From the NCBI GenBank assembly GCA_012512055.1, contig JAAZEW010000235.1, positions 1 through 13,962 on the forward strand: a stretch of 13,962 nt of DNA, given 5' to 3'. The translations under genes and the position numbers were made by a program. Origin of the DNA: Bacillota bacterium (GTDB taxonomy: Bacteria; Bacillota_G; SHA-98; UBA4971). The notes beneath the pieces were generated by a model. That model did no database searches and was not told where the DNA came from. It saw nothing but the letters and a program-made list of their open reading frames with translations. This document shows, piece by piece, positions 5,947 to 12,042 of the stretch (the stretch's first letter is position 1; each line of letters begins with the position of its first letter).

Positions 5947-7920
5947 CTAAATCTTAAATGTAGCGTTCGTTACTACAGATACAGGCACGGGGCCAACGGT
6001 CCCGTTTACAATTACTACAAGGAGAAGCGTCTCTTTCGTAACCGTGTCTACGTTAGGCCCGGTAAGATCTGTAACCACATCCAACGGCACAGGCTCCGGG
6101 ATACCGTCATCCACTACGTCCACAAGGACCCTTGTCTTGGTCTGGAAAACACCGGGTCCTGTCACGTTTACCACCACTTGAACGATTCTCTCTTCGGTAG
6201 ATGTGACAGTAACAAGTAAGACTATCAGTTGCTGAATCTTGCTTCCCCCACAGATGAGGTTCTGAACAAGGCTCTCCACTACTTCGTCCACAGTAACTGT
6301 GGCGCCTTCCACAATTCCGGGGACATCCACAAATCCGCTGAATGGGACGATCTCTTGGATATGGTGGACTATGTTGTCGAGACCCACCACAAATACGTCC
6401 TTCTTTACTTCACCTTCAACAATCACCTGCTCCCCCACGATCTCAAAGGTCACATTCTGAACTGTGGATTCTACCGACTTGATCTTTTTGGCGACAAAGG
6501 GCAGGCAAATTGAGTTCTCTACGAGAAGCTGCTTTTCAGCTTCTACCGCCTCGCCCACGCGTATCCTGGCAAATTCTATGGTAATCGGAAGCACAGGTAC
6601 GGTTATTCCTTCAGCGCAAACCTGGGCTGTACCTTCTCCCATCACTTGCTGCACCTTTAATAGGGTACCGGTAGGATCCTCTTCAACTTCGATTTTCACT
6701 GTCTCTGTAATGATGGCCTCAATATCTGCAAGATCCTTTTCCGCTATTTCAGTGCCGGTCTGTAGAGGGTCAAACACTACCGGCAAAGCTTGCGCCATGA
6801 CATAAACGTTGAGTCCGGTCGTACCTCCTGGCACCGGAATGATAGTGCTGAAGGGAATAGTGAAGGATTCCAGGACATCCACATCGTATTCGTTAATGTA
6901 ATACACGTCTTTTACAAAGACGCCCTGTATGATGACTTTATCTGCAATCGTACGGCCGCGCGCATCTTGTACCACCAGATTTATGTCTTTTATCTTTATG
7001 GCAGGTTGCGCCAAAACAACAGTGACTTCTTCCATTATCTGAGTTGAAGCAGAGGCAATTACCTGCTCAGTCTTAATAGTCAGGTCCTCGCCTAACGCCA
7101 ACGATACCTCAACGGTCTGAGTGACCTTTGCGAATACGTCAAGGACTACTTCCTGGAAAACCGAAAGGCCGGTCGGGTCTAAGGTGAAGTTTATGTCTGC
7201 TACAGTCGCGCGCACCTGGACATTCATGCCCGGCTGGGTACCAGGGATATCTATCATGATCGAGAACGGCGCAACGACGGCTTGATGGCGGCCAACCTGA
7301 TCGAGGTCGATAAAGAAGATTTGCTTCAGAATGTTCCCTTGGACCACCACTTTGTCTTCTTTTACCGTAACTTGAGTGATCTCAGGATTGGCTCGAATCT
7401 CAGTTACCTTGACTGCAGGCGTAACCAAAGTCACAGTGCCTGATTCAAGAACCTGACCTGTATCTTCTCCCACCACTTCTTCTGTCAGGACATTGGGGCC
7501 CTCAGGGTCTTCTACAAGGGTTACCTGAACAAACTGGGTAACTGTCACGTCTACATCAACAATGATTTTCTGCGTTATTTGAGTGCCGTCAGGGCTCAAT
7601 GCAGCGATAATATTGAAAATCCTCGGATGAGCCTGCACAACCACCTCAGGGCCCGGCACAACCTCAGGTATCTCAATCAAGGCTGAAAAACGCGCTGCCT
7701 CAGGGAAGTGATGGACAATATTGTCTTCCCCCACAAAGAATACTTGCTTCTGAAGCGTCCCTTGGACTATCACCTTACCCGGAATCACATGTGTCGTAAC
7801 GCTATCAACGTTAGCACGGATCTCCTTTATCTTGATTGCCGGAATGGGCAACGTAAGAATCATCTCGGAACAAGATCTATGAGTCGTATCAGGACAACAC
7901 CTACGAGATGCATATGACAT
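5947..7920 (-). CDS. Four-SPOCS (DUF3794) repeat protein
   Basis: A 657-aa protein. The start is set at the ATG at 7920, 8 nt after AAGGGGGATA; the frame could run to a TTG at 7959, but that codon has no good ribosome site. It contains about four SPOCS repeats: an N-terminally shortened first one (about residues 21-133), then about 142-275, 281-412 and 417-585. Typical blocks are K-V-I-V-Q-G-T-L-Q-K-Q-V-F-F-V-G (49-64), G-x-D-N-I-V-H-H (64-71 and 513-520) and PGxxxGM/L turns. Repeat 3 departs from the pattern, with VKDVYYINEYD in place of the KQIFFVG block. The last 75 residues form a Val/Thr/Pro-rich tail with its own short internal repeat. No signal peptide, membrane span or LysM is present, and a Cys/His-bearing N-terminus (CC at 8-9, H14, C17) precedes the first repeat. 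Probable spore-envelope protein by family; exact role unknown. Confidence 0.87.
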   Translation of the reverse strand: MSYASRRCCPDTTHRSCSEMILTLPIPAIKIKEIRANVDSVTTHVIPGKVIVQGTLQKQVFFVGEDNIVHHFPEAARFSALIEIPEVVPGPEVVVQAHPRIFNIIAALSPDGTQITQKIIVDVDVTVTQFVQVTLVEDPEGPNVLTEEVVGEDTGQVLESGTVTLVTPAVKVTEIRANPEITQVTVKEDKVVVQGNILKQIFFIDLDQVGRHQAVVAPFSIMIDIPGTQPGMNVQVRATVADINFTLDPTGLSVFQEVVLDVFAKVTQTVEVSLALGEDLTIKTEQVIASASTQIMEEVTVVLAQPAIKIKDINLVVQDARGRTIADKVIIQGVFVKDVYYINEYDVDVLESFTIPFSTIIPVPGGTTGLNVYVMAQALPVVFDPLQTGTEIAEKDLADIEAIITETVKIEVEEDPTGTLLKVQQVMGEGTAQVCAEGITVPVLPITIEFARIRVGEAVEAEKQLLVENSICLPFVAKKIKSVESTVQNVTFEIVGEQVIVEGEVKKDVFVVGLDNIVHHIQEIVPFSGFVDVPGIVEGATVTVDEVVESLVQNLICGGSKIQQLIVLLVTVTSTEERIVQVVVNVTGPGVFQTKTRVLVDVVDDGIPEPVPLDVVTDLTGPNVDTVTKETLLLVVIVNGTVGPVPVSVVTNATFKI

Positions 7921-7976
7921 AAGCTTATCCCCCTTGGATATCACAAACTTGGAAGGCAAGCGTAGGATCTCTACAC

Positions 7977-8029
7977 TATCTTATGAACGCACAGCTTCTT
8001 TTGCCTATGAGCACATAGCTTCTTTTGCC
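7977..8029 (-). repeat. 24-bp tandem duplication in the cwlD/SPOCS divergent region
   Basis: Two adjacent 24-bp units, 7982-8005 and 8006-8029, match at 21 of 24 positions; both end in GCTTCTTTTGCC on the plus strand. Read on the minus strand, each unit ends in a CATA. The copy nearer the SPOCS gene forms CATAAGATA (7985-7977), which fits the -10 pattern of mother-cell promoters (CATANNNTA), although no convincing -35 is seen. It lies 57 nt upstream of the four-SPOCS start and may be a duplicated operator or promoter segment. Confidence 0.6.
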
Positions 8030-8159
8030 GTCCCCGGAAGCCCTTGAGCGCGCTGAATGCGGGCAAATATCTTCCTTGCGTCACGCTGGTTGTCCTGTCC
8101 GATCCCTCAGGGATTAACGAGGGTTCATCAGAATATAGTTCTCTGTAGGAGGTGCCTGC

Positions 8160-8879
8160 ATGAGAAAGAGAATCCTGGTAGTCGTTGTTAAGGGGAGAGG
8201 TACGGTTGGTTTTCTTCTTGGGGCCTCAGTTCTGTTATTGCTCGTTCTTGCCACAGGAAGAACAATACCTGTCCTGGCGCCGCTTCATCCTGCAATGATA
8301 GGAAAAGTCATAACAGTAGACCCAGGACATGGTGGTATTGACCCCGGCTCCCACGACACAGAAGGCATTCTCGAGAAGGATATTGTGCTGGAGATAGCCA
8401 GAGATGTGTGCTACCTGTTGGCCAGGGCAAGGGCAGTACCTATCTTAACGAGGCATGGAGACTGGGAGATGAGCCCTCTGTGCCCTGAAGAGAAAACCCG
8501 GCACAGGCAAGATCTGGCTGCACGGATCCACATAGCCCATCGTACCAATTCAGATGTCTTCATTAGCATACATGTAAACAAGATCAGCTCTAAGTCTACC
8601 TCCGGAGCAATTGTCTTCTATAGCAAGAACAAACCTGAAAGCAAACGCCTGGCAACTTGTATCCAACAAGCAATGAAGGATGTTGCGCCTTTCCGCGGGC
8701 AGTCTGTGTTGGAGGGGGATTATTATGTGTTAAATGCTGCAAACCTCCCTGCCGTTATTGTGGAAGTCGGGTTCATTTCCAACCCTGAAGAGAAGGAGCT
8801 GCTTCTCACTCCTTCTTATAGAGGACGCCTGGCTGAAGCCATTTTTCGTGGCCTCTTGTCTTTCTTTGAAAGCCCATAA
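8160..8879 (+). CDS. cwlD: CwlD, germination-specific N-acetylmuramoyl-L-alanine amidase
   Basis: The 239-aa protein matches the CwlD branch of amidase-3 in length and layout. A membrane/signal segment covers about residues 12-33, followed by the zinc amidase domain (about 48-236). Visible zinc and catalytic residues are H57 in VDPGHGG, E72 in LEKD, H138 in ISIHVN and E202 in VEVGF, so the enzyme should be active. In family knowledge, CwlD removes peptides from muramic acid in the forespore cortex so that PdaA can form muramic-delta-lactam, the mark needed for cortex lysis at germination. The start has a strong TAGGAGGTG ribosome site. It is the only plus-strand gene in the window, divergent from the four-SPOCS gene and convergent with the CAP gene. 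No clear forespore promoter was found upstream. In Bacillus subtilis cwlD lies elsewhere, so this placement beside spore-envelope genes is a local feature. Confidence 0.95.
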   Translation: MRKRILVVVVKGRGTVGFLLGASVLLLLVLATGRTIPVLAPLHPAMIGKVITVDPGHGGIDPGSHDTEGILEKDIVLEIARDVCYLLARARAVPILTRHGDWEMSPLCPEEKTRHRQDLAARIHIAHRTNSDVFISIHVNKISSKSTSGAIVFYSKNKPESKRLATCIQQAMKDVAPFRGQSVLEGDYYVLNAANLPAVIVEVGFISNPEEKELLLTPSYRGRLAEAIFRGLLSFFESP

Positions 8880-8918
8880 GACAGGCCTCCTCGTCCCTGG
8901 CGGGCAAGGAGGCCTGTC
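8880..8918. terminator. Inverted repeat between convergent cwlD and CAP genes
   Basis: A perfect 12-bp stem (GACAGGCCTCCT / AGGAGGCCTGTC) with a 15-nt loop begins at the cwlD stop codon and lies before the end of the CAP gene. Its position suits a shared terminator, but no clear T-tract follows on either strand. Confidence 0.5.
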
Positions 8919-8981
8919 CATGCCTTAACATATTTGCATCTTGTCGATCAGCCTCTGTGAGTCAGCAACCTTATCAGGTGT

Positions 8982-9764
8982 TTACCATGTACCGATGAAT
9001 AGCTGGGTATACATGCTGCCGTAAGGGCCTCCGGCAGCAATCCCCACACCGACTTTGTTGTATGACGGGCTAAGGATGTTCTGACGGTGCCCTGCGCTAT
9101 TCATAAGAGCTGAATGTGCTTGATCCACGGTTCTGGCGCCTGCTAAGTTCTCACCTGCAGTTCGGTAGCTAATCCCTGCTGCGGTCATCATCTTGAAAGG
9201 ATCGCCGTAAGTCGGGGATGTGTGGCTGAAATAGTTGTTTGCAATCATATCCTGACTCTTCTTACGGGCTAAATCAACCAGCCTCAAGTCGACGCTGAGA
9301 GGCGCAAGCCCTGCTTTCGCTCTTTCCTGATTGATTAAATCCACCATTTTCTGTTCGTCTGTGGTGAGCCCCGGTGTAGGAGTAGGCTTTGGTTGCGGCG
9401 TTGGTTCAGGATCCGGTTTTGGAGTGGGAGTCGGCTGAGGAGTCGGGGTCGGAGCAGGCCTGGAAGGCGTGTACGAACCACCACCATAATACCAGGTGTT
9501 GCCCGAGTTGTAGTAATAAGTCTTACTGCCGGAATTCGAGTACGACCTTCCACTGTAGTAGTAAGTAGATCCCCCTGATGAGTTACTGCTGTAGTAGTAG
9601 GTTGACCCTGAACCGCTTGAATAGTAATTGCTGCTGGGATACTGATAACCGGAACTTCCGGAGCTTGAGTAGTACGTTGTGGCTGCAGAGGCGTAAGTAG
9701 GCATGACAAGCGCTACCACAAGTGCGGCTGCAATCATCATTGCCATAGTAATTCGTCTATTCAT
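8982..9764 (-). CDS. Secreted CAP/SCP-domain protein with Tyr/Ser/Gly-rich region
   Basis: The 260-aa protein starts at ATG 9764 after GGGGAGGG. Residues 1-27 are a signal peptide (MNRR, hydrophobic core, cleavage after ASA). Residues about 28-99 are made almost wholly of Tyr, Ser and Gly with recurring YYYS and YYSS groups. Residues about 100-131 are a Pro/Thr linker with Lys/Asp/Glu. Residues about 132-260 are a bacterial CAP (SCP/PR1, YkwD-like) domain with the expected H181 (YFSHTSP), E205 (AGENLAG) and H226 (AGHRQNIL). Bacterial CAP proteins are widespread on cell and spore surfaces and their biochemical role is mostly unsettled. The Tyr-rich segment looks like a surface or coat matrix region that could be cross-linked; that is inference. 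A sigma-A-like promoter is seen upstream, so expression may not be limited to sporulation. Confidence 0.93.
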   Translation of the reverse strand: MNRRITMAMMIAAALVVALVMPTYASAATTYYSSSGSSGYQYPSSNYYSSGSGSTYYYSSNSSGGSTYYYSGRSYSNSGSKTYYYNSGNTWYYGGGSYTPSRPAPTPTPQPTPTPKPDPEPTPQPKPTPTPGLTTDEQKMVDLINQERAKAGLAPLSVDLRLVDLARKKSQDMIANNYFSHTSPTYGDPFKMMTAAGISYRTAGENLAGARTVDQAHSALMNSAGHRQNILSPSYNKVGVGIAAGGPYGSMYTQLFIGTW

Positions 9765-9797
9765 GTATAACCCTCCCCTTGGTTCCTCTTACTTTTT

Positions 9798-9826
9798 ATG
9801 TTAGAGAGTTCTGCATGAGATTTCAA
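9798..9826 (-). promoter_or_regulatory. Putative sigma-A promoter of the CAP gene
   Basis: On the minus strand TTGAAA (9826-9821), exactly 17 nt, TAACAT (9803-9798): 5/6 and 4/6 matches. It lies 33 nt before the start codon. The -10 is only moderate. Confidence 0.38.
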
Positions 9827-9918
9827 TAGGTAAAATCATCCAATACAACGTCTAGCAGCATGAAAGATAGACGCCCGTTGAATCCGAGGGAGTAAGAGGA
9901 AAAGGGAAAAAGAACTGC

Positions 9919-9939
9919 GTACACAAAAGCCCTGTGTAC
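9919..9939 (-). terminator. Second hairpin of the veg terminator region
   Basis: A 7-bp stem (GTACACA / TGTGTAC, 7-nt loop). On the minus strand it is followed by GCAG and then a T-rich run (TTCTTTTTCCCTTTTCC), so it is the more terminator-like of the two hairpins after veg. Confidence 0.5.
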
Positions 9940-9944
9940 ACAAG

Positions 9945-9978
9945 AACGGGCAAGGTCATGAATAACACCGTGCCCGTT
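9945..9978 (-). terminator. First hairpin after veg
   Basis: AACGGGCA / TGCCCGTT, 8 bp, extended by a further 3 bp after a one-base mismatch, with a 10-nt loop. It starts 27 bp past the veg stop codon. Only a weak T-run follows; it probably acts together with the adjacent hairpin at 9919-9939. Confidence 0.45.
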
Positions 9979-10004
9979 ACTTAAATTAAAGACTTACTAC
10001 GGTT

Positions 10005-10280
10005 CTAGCCCGCGCAGCCAATTCTCTTCTCCTCATCCCTACACCGAACAGACAGTTTTACTGTTTCGGTCAAAACATCAGCGTAGGTATAGGAGACTCG
10101 TTTCACTAATCCTGGTTTATCAGACAGCTTTACCACAAAAAGCCTGGGGTATGTGTTCTCAAGAATCCCTTCTGTTTCAAAGACCTTCCTGCGTCCCTGA
10201 TTTGCCCTGACCATAACCTTCTTACCGACAAATGGCTCAAGATCTTGCTTAATAATTTCGAGGGCATTTCTGCCTGCCAT
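10005..10280 (-). CDS. veg: Veg family protein
   Basis: A 91-aa protein matching Veg of Bacillota in length, in opening (MAGRNALEIIKQDLEPFVGK) and in its core, where basic residues (GRRK, 29-32) lead into FETEGILENTYPRLFVVKL and then VSYTYADVLTETV. It folds as a small beta-rich protein in the family. In Bacillus subtilis, Veg is strongly expressed in growing cells and has been linked to biofilm matrix gene control and to spore outgrowth; the molecular activity is not clear. The ATG at 10280 has GAGGAAGGTGG just upstream. Two sigma-A-like promoters precede it, in line with the known high expression of veg in Bacillus. Its place directly after yabG is the same as in Bacillus. The C-terminal residues (about 78-91, including two Cys) are variable and not family-typical. 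Confidence 0.95.
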   Translation of the reverse strand: MAGRNALEIIKQDLEPFVGKKVMVRANQGRRKVFETEGILENTYPRLFVVKLSDKPGLVKRVSYTYADVLTETVKLSVRCRDEEKRIGCAG

Positions 10281-10314
10281 TTTACCACCTTCCTCGGCGG
10301 GCCATACCTATCTA

Positions 10315-10343
10315 AGTCTAGCACGCCTTAGAGGTTATGTCAA
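10315..10343 (-). promoter_or_regulatory. veg: Proximal sigma-A promoter of veg
   Basis: On the minus strand TTGACA (10343-10338, perfect -35), 17 nt, TAGACT (10320-10315; 4/6 -10). It lies 35 nt before the veg start and downstream of a better promoter. Confidence 0.5.
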
Positions 10344-10355
10344 TAAAAATAAATA

Positions 10356-10384
10356 AGTATAACAACATGCCGGTATCATGTCAA
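10356..10384 (-). promoter_or_regulatory. veg: Distal strong sigma-A promoter of veg
   Basis: On the minus strand TTGACA (10384-10379, perfect), 17 nt, TATACT (10361-10356; 5/6). The spacing is ideal and an AT-rich stretch follows. This is the best vegetative promoter in the window and parallels the well-known strong veg promoter of Bacillus subtilis. Confidence 0.75.
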
Positions 10385-10498
10385 TAGTGAATTTCATATA
10401 TATTGGGCAGACAAGCCTCATAGCCCGAAAAGAGTGCGCTCTACATCTTCCGATCTAAAGATTGCTAAAGAAATCTCTCACCTTCTCTACAAAACAAG

Positions 10499-11389
10499 TC
10501 AACTGTGCCCGGACACCGTATTCGGTAAACTGAGACGCAATTTCCCTCTGGTTTCTATGCCTCCGATTCCACTCAGCCCGCTAATTATGCTTTCAGCCAC
10601 TTGGTTCACATGAACAACGGTATCAAACGGGGTGTGGGATATCTTTTCCGCGACAAGAAGCGGGTCAGCGCAATGAATGAATATCCTTTGAGGAGAACTC
10701 GCGAAATTCGCTCCCGCATCTATTAAGGCCTCATAATATGATTGGCATGCCCCGGCGATTACTACGAGGGAATCCTTGTCCGGCTCTACCTGTCTTGCCT
10801 TCTTCACGGCTTCCACAAAATACTTGGATGTTCTATAGCTGTCCAGGCTTGACTTATCACCTAAACGCGCAATGAACCCGTCATGGCCTGTCATTACCAG
10901 AATGTCCGGAAGGTGTTCTCTAAAAAGCGTTGCAACCTTCGACGGCTGGGCTTCTTCCGGGACATGATATCCCACAGCAGGCACGCCAAGTTCTTGGTAG
11001 TACTTCAGGCAATGCTTTAGGTAGTCCCCGTCCCCGTCAAGATGAAGGACTTTTCCCGGGAAATGACGATAATCAATGCCCGAAGGTAGAATTCCGTCAT
11101 CACGCCCTCGCTGATCTGTGCTGAAATCTTCTGCCATGCGCCTCAGAAATACCTTCTCCACCAGTTGTCGCGTCTCTTGATGAAGAGTCTGAAATGATGA
11201 TTCCGCCTCTTCACTACGAATAGTCACTAGGTCATCAATGGGGGCATCTGCCATAAGCCTCATATTCAAGCCACGCAGAAGAGCCCTTGCAACCTTCACT
11301 CGAGCTGTAATTATCTTTAGGACCACGAAGATTACATCTGACCCGTAAGATCTTCGTGCCACCTTATCTCCAATTCTTATCTCGCCCAC
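10499..11389 (-). CDS. yabG: YabG, sporulation-specific coat-processing protease
   Basis: The 296-aa protein matches YabG (about 290 aa in Bacillus) along its whole length: IGDKVARRSYGSDV near the N-terminus, FPGKVLHLDGDGDYL (110-124), PDILVMTGHDG (161-171), VVIAGACQSYYEALIDAGAN (209-228) and GIGGIETRGKLRLSLP at the end. H169 and C215 are the likely catalytic pair; 46 residues separate them, as for the pair reported in Clostridioides YabG (from memory). YabG is made in the mother cell and trims spore proteins such as SpoIVA, SafA and cortex-lytic precursors. The start is placed at GTG 11389, because GGAGGGG lies 5 nt upstream and the N-terminus then aligns with Bacillus YabG. The ATG at 11428 has no ribosome site and lies inside the proposed promoter -10. 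The gene probably forms its own transcription unit. Confidence 0.95.
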   Translation of the reverse strand: MGEIRIGDKVARRSYGSDVIFVVLKIITARVKVARALLRGLNMRLMADAPIDDLVTIRSEEAESSFQTLHQETRQLVEKVFLRRMAEDFSTDQRGRDDGILPSGIDYRHFPGKVLHLDGDGDYLKHCLKYYQELGVPAVGYHVPEEAQPSKVATLFREHLPDILVMTGHDGFIARLGDKSSLDSYRTSKYFVEAVKKARQVEPDKDSLVVIAGACQSYYEALIDAGANFASSPQRIFIHCADPLLVAEKISHTPFDTVVHVNQVAESIISGLSGIGGIETRGKLRLSLPNTVSGHS

Positions 11390-11426
11390 GTTATCCCCTC
11401 CAAAGGGACCATGTCCGTGATATGAC

Positions 11427-11452
11427 ATTCTATGAGGTGGACGAGAAAAGGT
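11427..11452 (-). promoter_or_regulatory. yabG: Putative sigma-K promoter of yabG
   Basis: On the minus strand AC (11452-11451), 16 nt, CATAGAAT (11434-11427), fitting the sigma-K pattern AC-16/17-CATANNNT(A). It lies 37 nt before the GTG start. yabG is sigma-K-controlled in Bacillus subtilis, which supports the call. The last -10 base is G instead of A. Confidence 0.55.
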
Positions 11453-11472
11453 GATGACTCTTTATGATAAAG

Positions 11473-11504
11473 AACATGCCCTCCTTATTGAAGGACGGCA
11501 TGTT
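11473..11504 (-). terminator. Terminator hairpin after the YkuK-family gene
   Basis: A 14-bp stem with one mismatch (AACATGCCCTCCTT / AAGGACGGCATGTT) and a 4-nt loop, 57 bp past the stop codon at 11562. On the minus strand it is followed by CTTTATCAT, a moderately T-rich run. It separates the yabE-ksgA-YkuK transcript from yabG. Confidence 0.62.
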
Positions 11505-11561
11505 GAGAACCGCAAGGCCTTGTGTATGATCAGGCTGTCTATTGCCTGCCGTACCGGCCGT

Positions 11562-12032
11562 CTATTTACTGTGCTTGTCCGCGACTTTAGTCGCTCCATA
11601 GGCATCCGGCTTGATCTTAGCTTCAAATCCGGTGCCTGTCACCATACCGACGATCTCTCTTATAAGATCCTTCGTTTCTCCGTTCTGGCCGATATCTAAA
11701 TGGATCTCCACATTTAAGTCTCCATATCCGTTATCGGCAAGCTTCTCCGCAAGCCTGCTGGCAATTCCCAGGCTCTTTGCAGCCTCAAAGAAGATCCTCT
11801 GCTTCAGGCTGCGACCCATTCTTTCGTTTTCCTTAGTATAGTAATAGCGTCCGCCTTTACCCACTCTGTGAATGACTATGGCAGTGACAAAACAAGCATC
11901 CTCTCGCAACTGAGAATCAGTGCCGATAATCAGCCTATACGGAATGCCAGGTATTTCCTGCATATAGTCGACGATATCTTTAAACGTTTCGTCGAAACTC
12001 ATTTTTCCCTTTGAGGGGCTTATGAACATCAT
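11562..12032 (-). CDS. YkuK-family (DUF458) RNase H-like protein
   Basis: The 156-aa protein has the YkuK/DUF458 pattern: a start with MMFISPSKGKMSFDETF, LIIGTDSQ (35-41), VIHRVGKGGRYYY (53-65), a VEIHLDIGQNGETKDLI block (108-124) and a C-terminal KPDAYGATKVADKHSK (141-156). The fold is RNase H-like; acidic residues at D39, E109, D113 and D143 are placed as candidate metal ligands. The substrate is not established for the family. I chose ATG 12032, since AAGGTG (12044-12039) lies 6 nt upstream; a GTG at 12041 in the same frame would add three residues but falls inside that ribosome site. The SD directly overlaps the ksgA stop codon (TAAGGTG), which suggests translational coupling. It ends an operon with the yabE-like gene and ksgA and is followed by a hairpin. 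Confidence 0.92.
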   Translation of the reverse strand: MMFISPSKGKMSFDETFKDIVDYMQEIPGIPYRLIIGTDSQLREDACFVTAIVIHRVGKGGRYYYTKENERMGRSLKQRIFFEAAKSLGIASRLAEKLADNGYGDLNVEIHLDIGQNGETKDLIREIVGMVTGTGFEAKIKPDAYGATKVADKHSK

Positions 12033-12042
12033 ATTTGTCACC

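Noticed and set aside
7921..7959. TTG start for the four-SPOCS gene
   Set aside because: The ATG at 7920 follows AAGGGGGATA at good spacing; the TTG has no ribosome site.
8102..8114. Palindrome ATCCCT-C-AGGGAT upstream of cwlD
   Set aside because: Too short and with a one-base centre that cannot form a hairpin loop; might be an operator, but nothing else supports it.
9335..9709. Alternative minus-strand frame (124 codons) inside the CAP gene
   Set aside because: Out-of-frame reading of the Tyr/Ser and Pro/Thr repeats; the CAP frame has signal peptide, SD and conserved residues.
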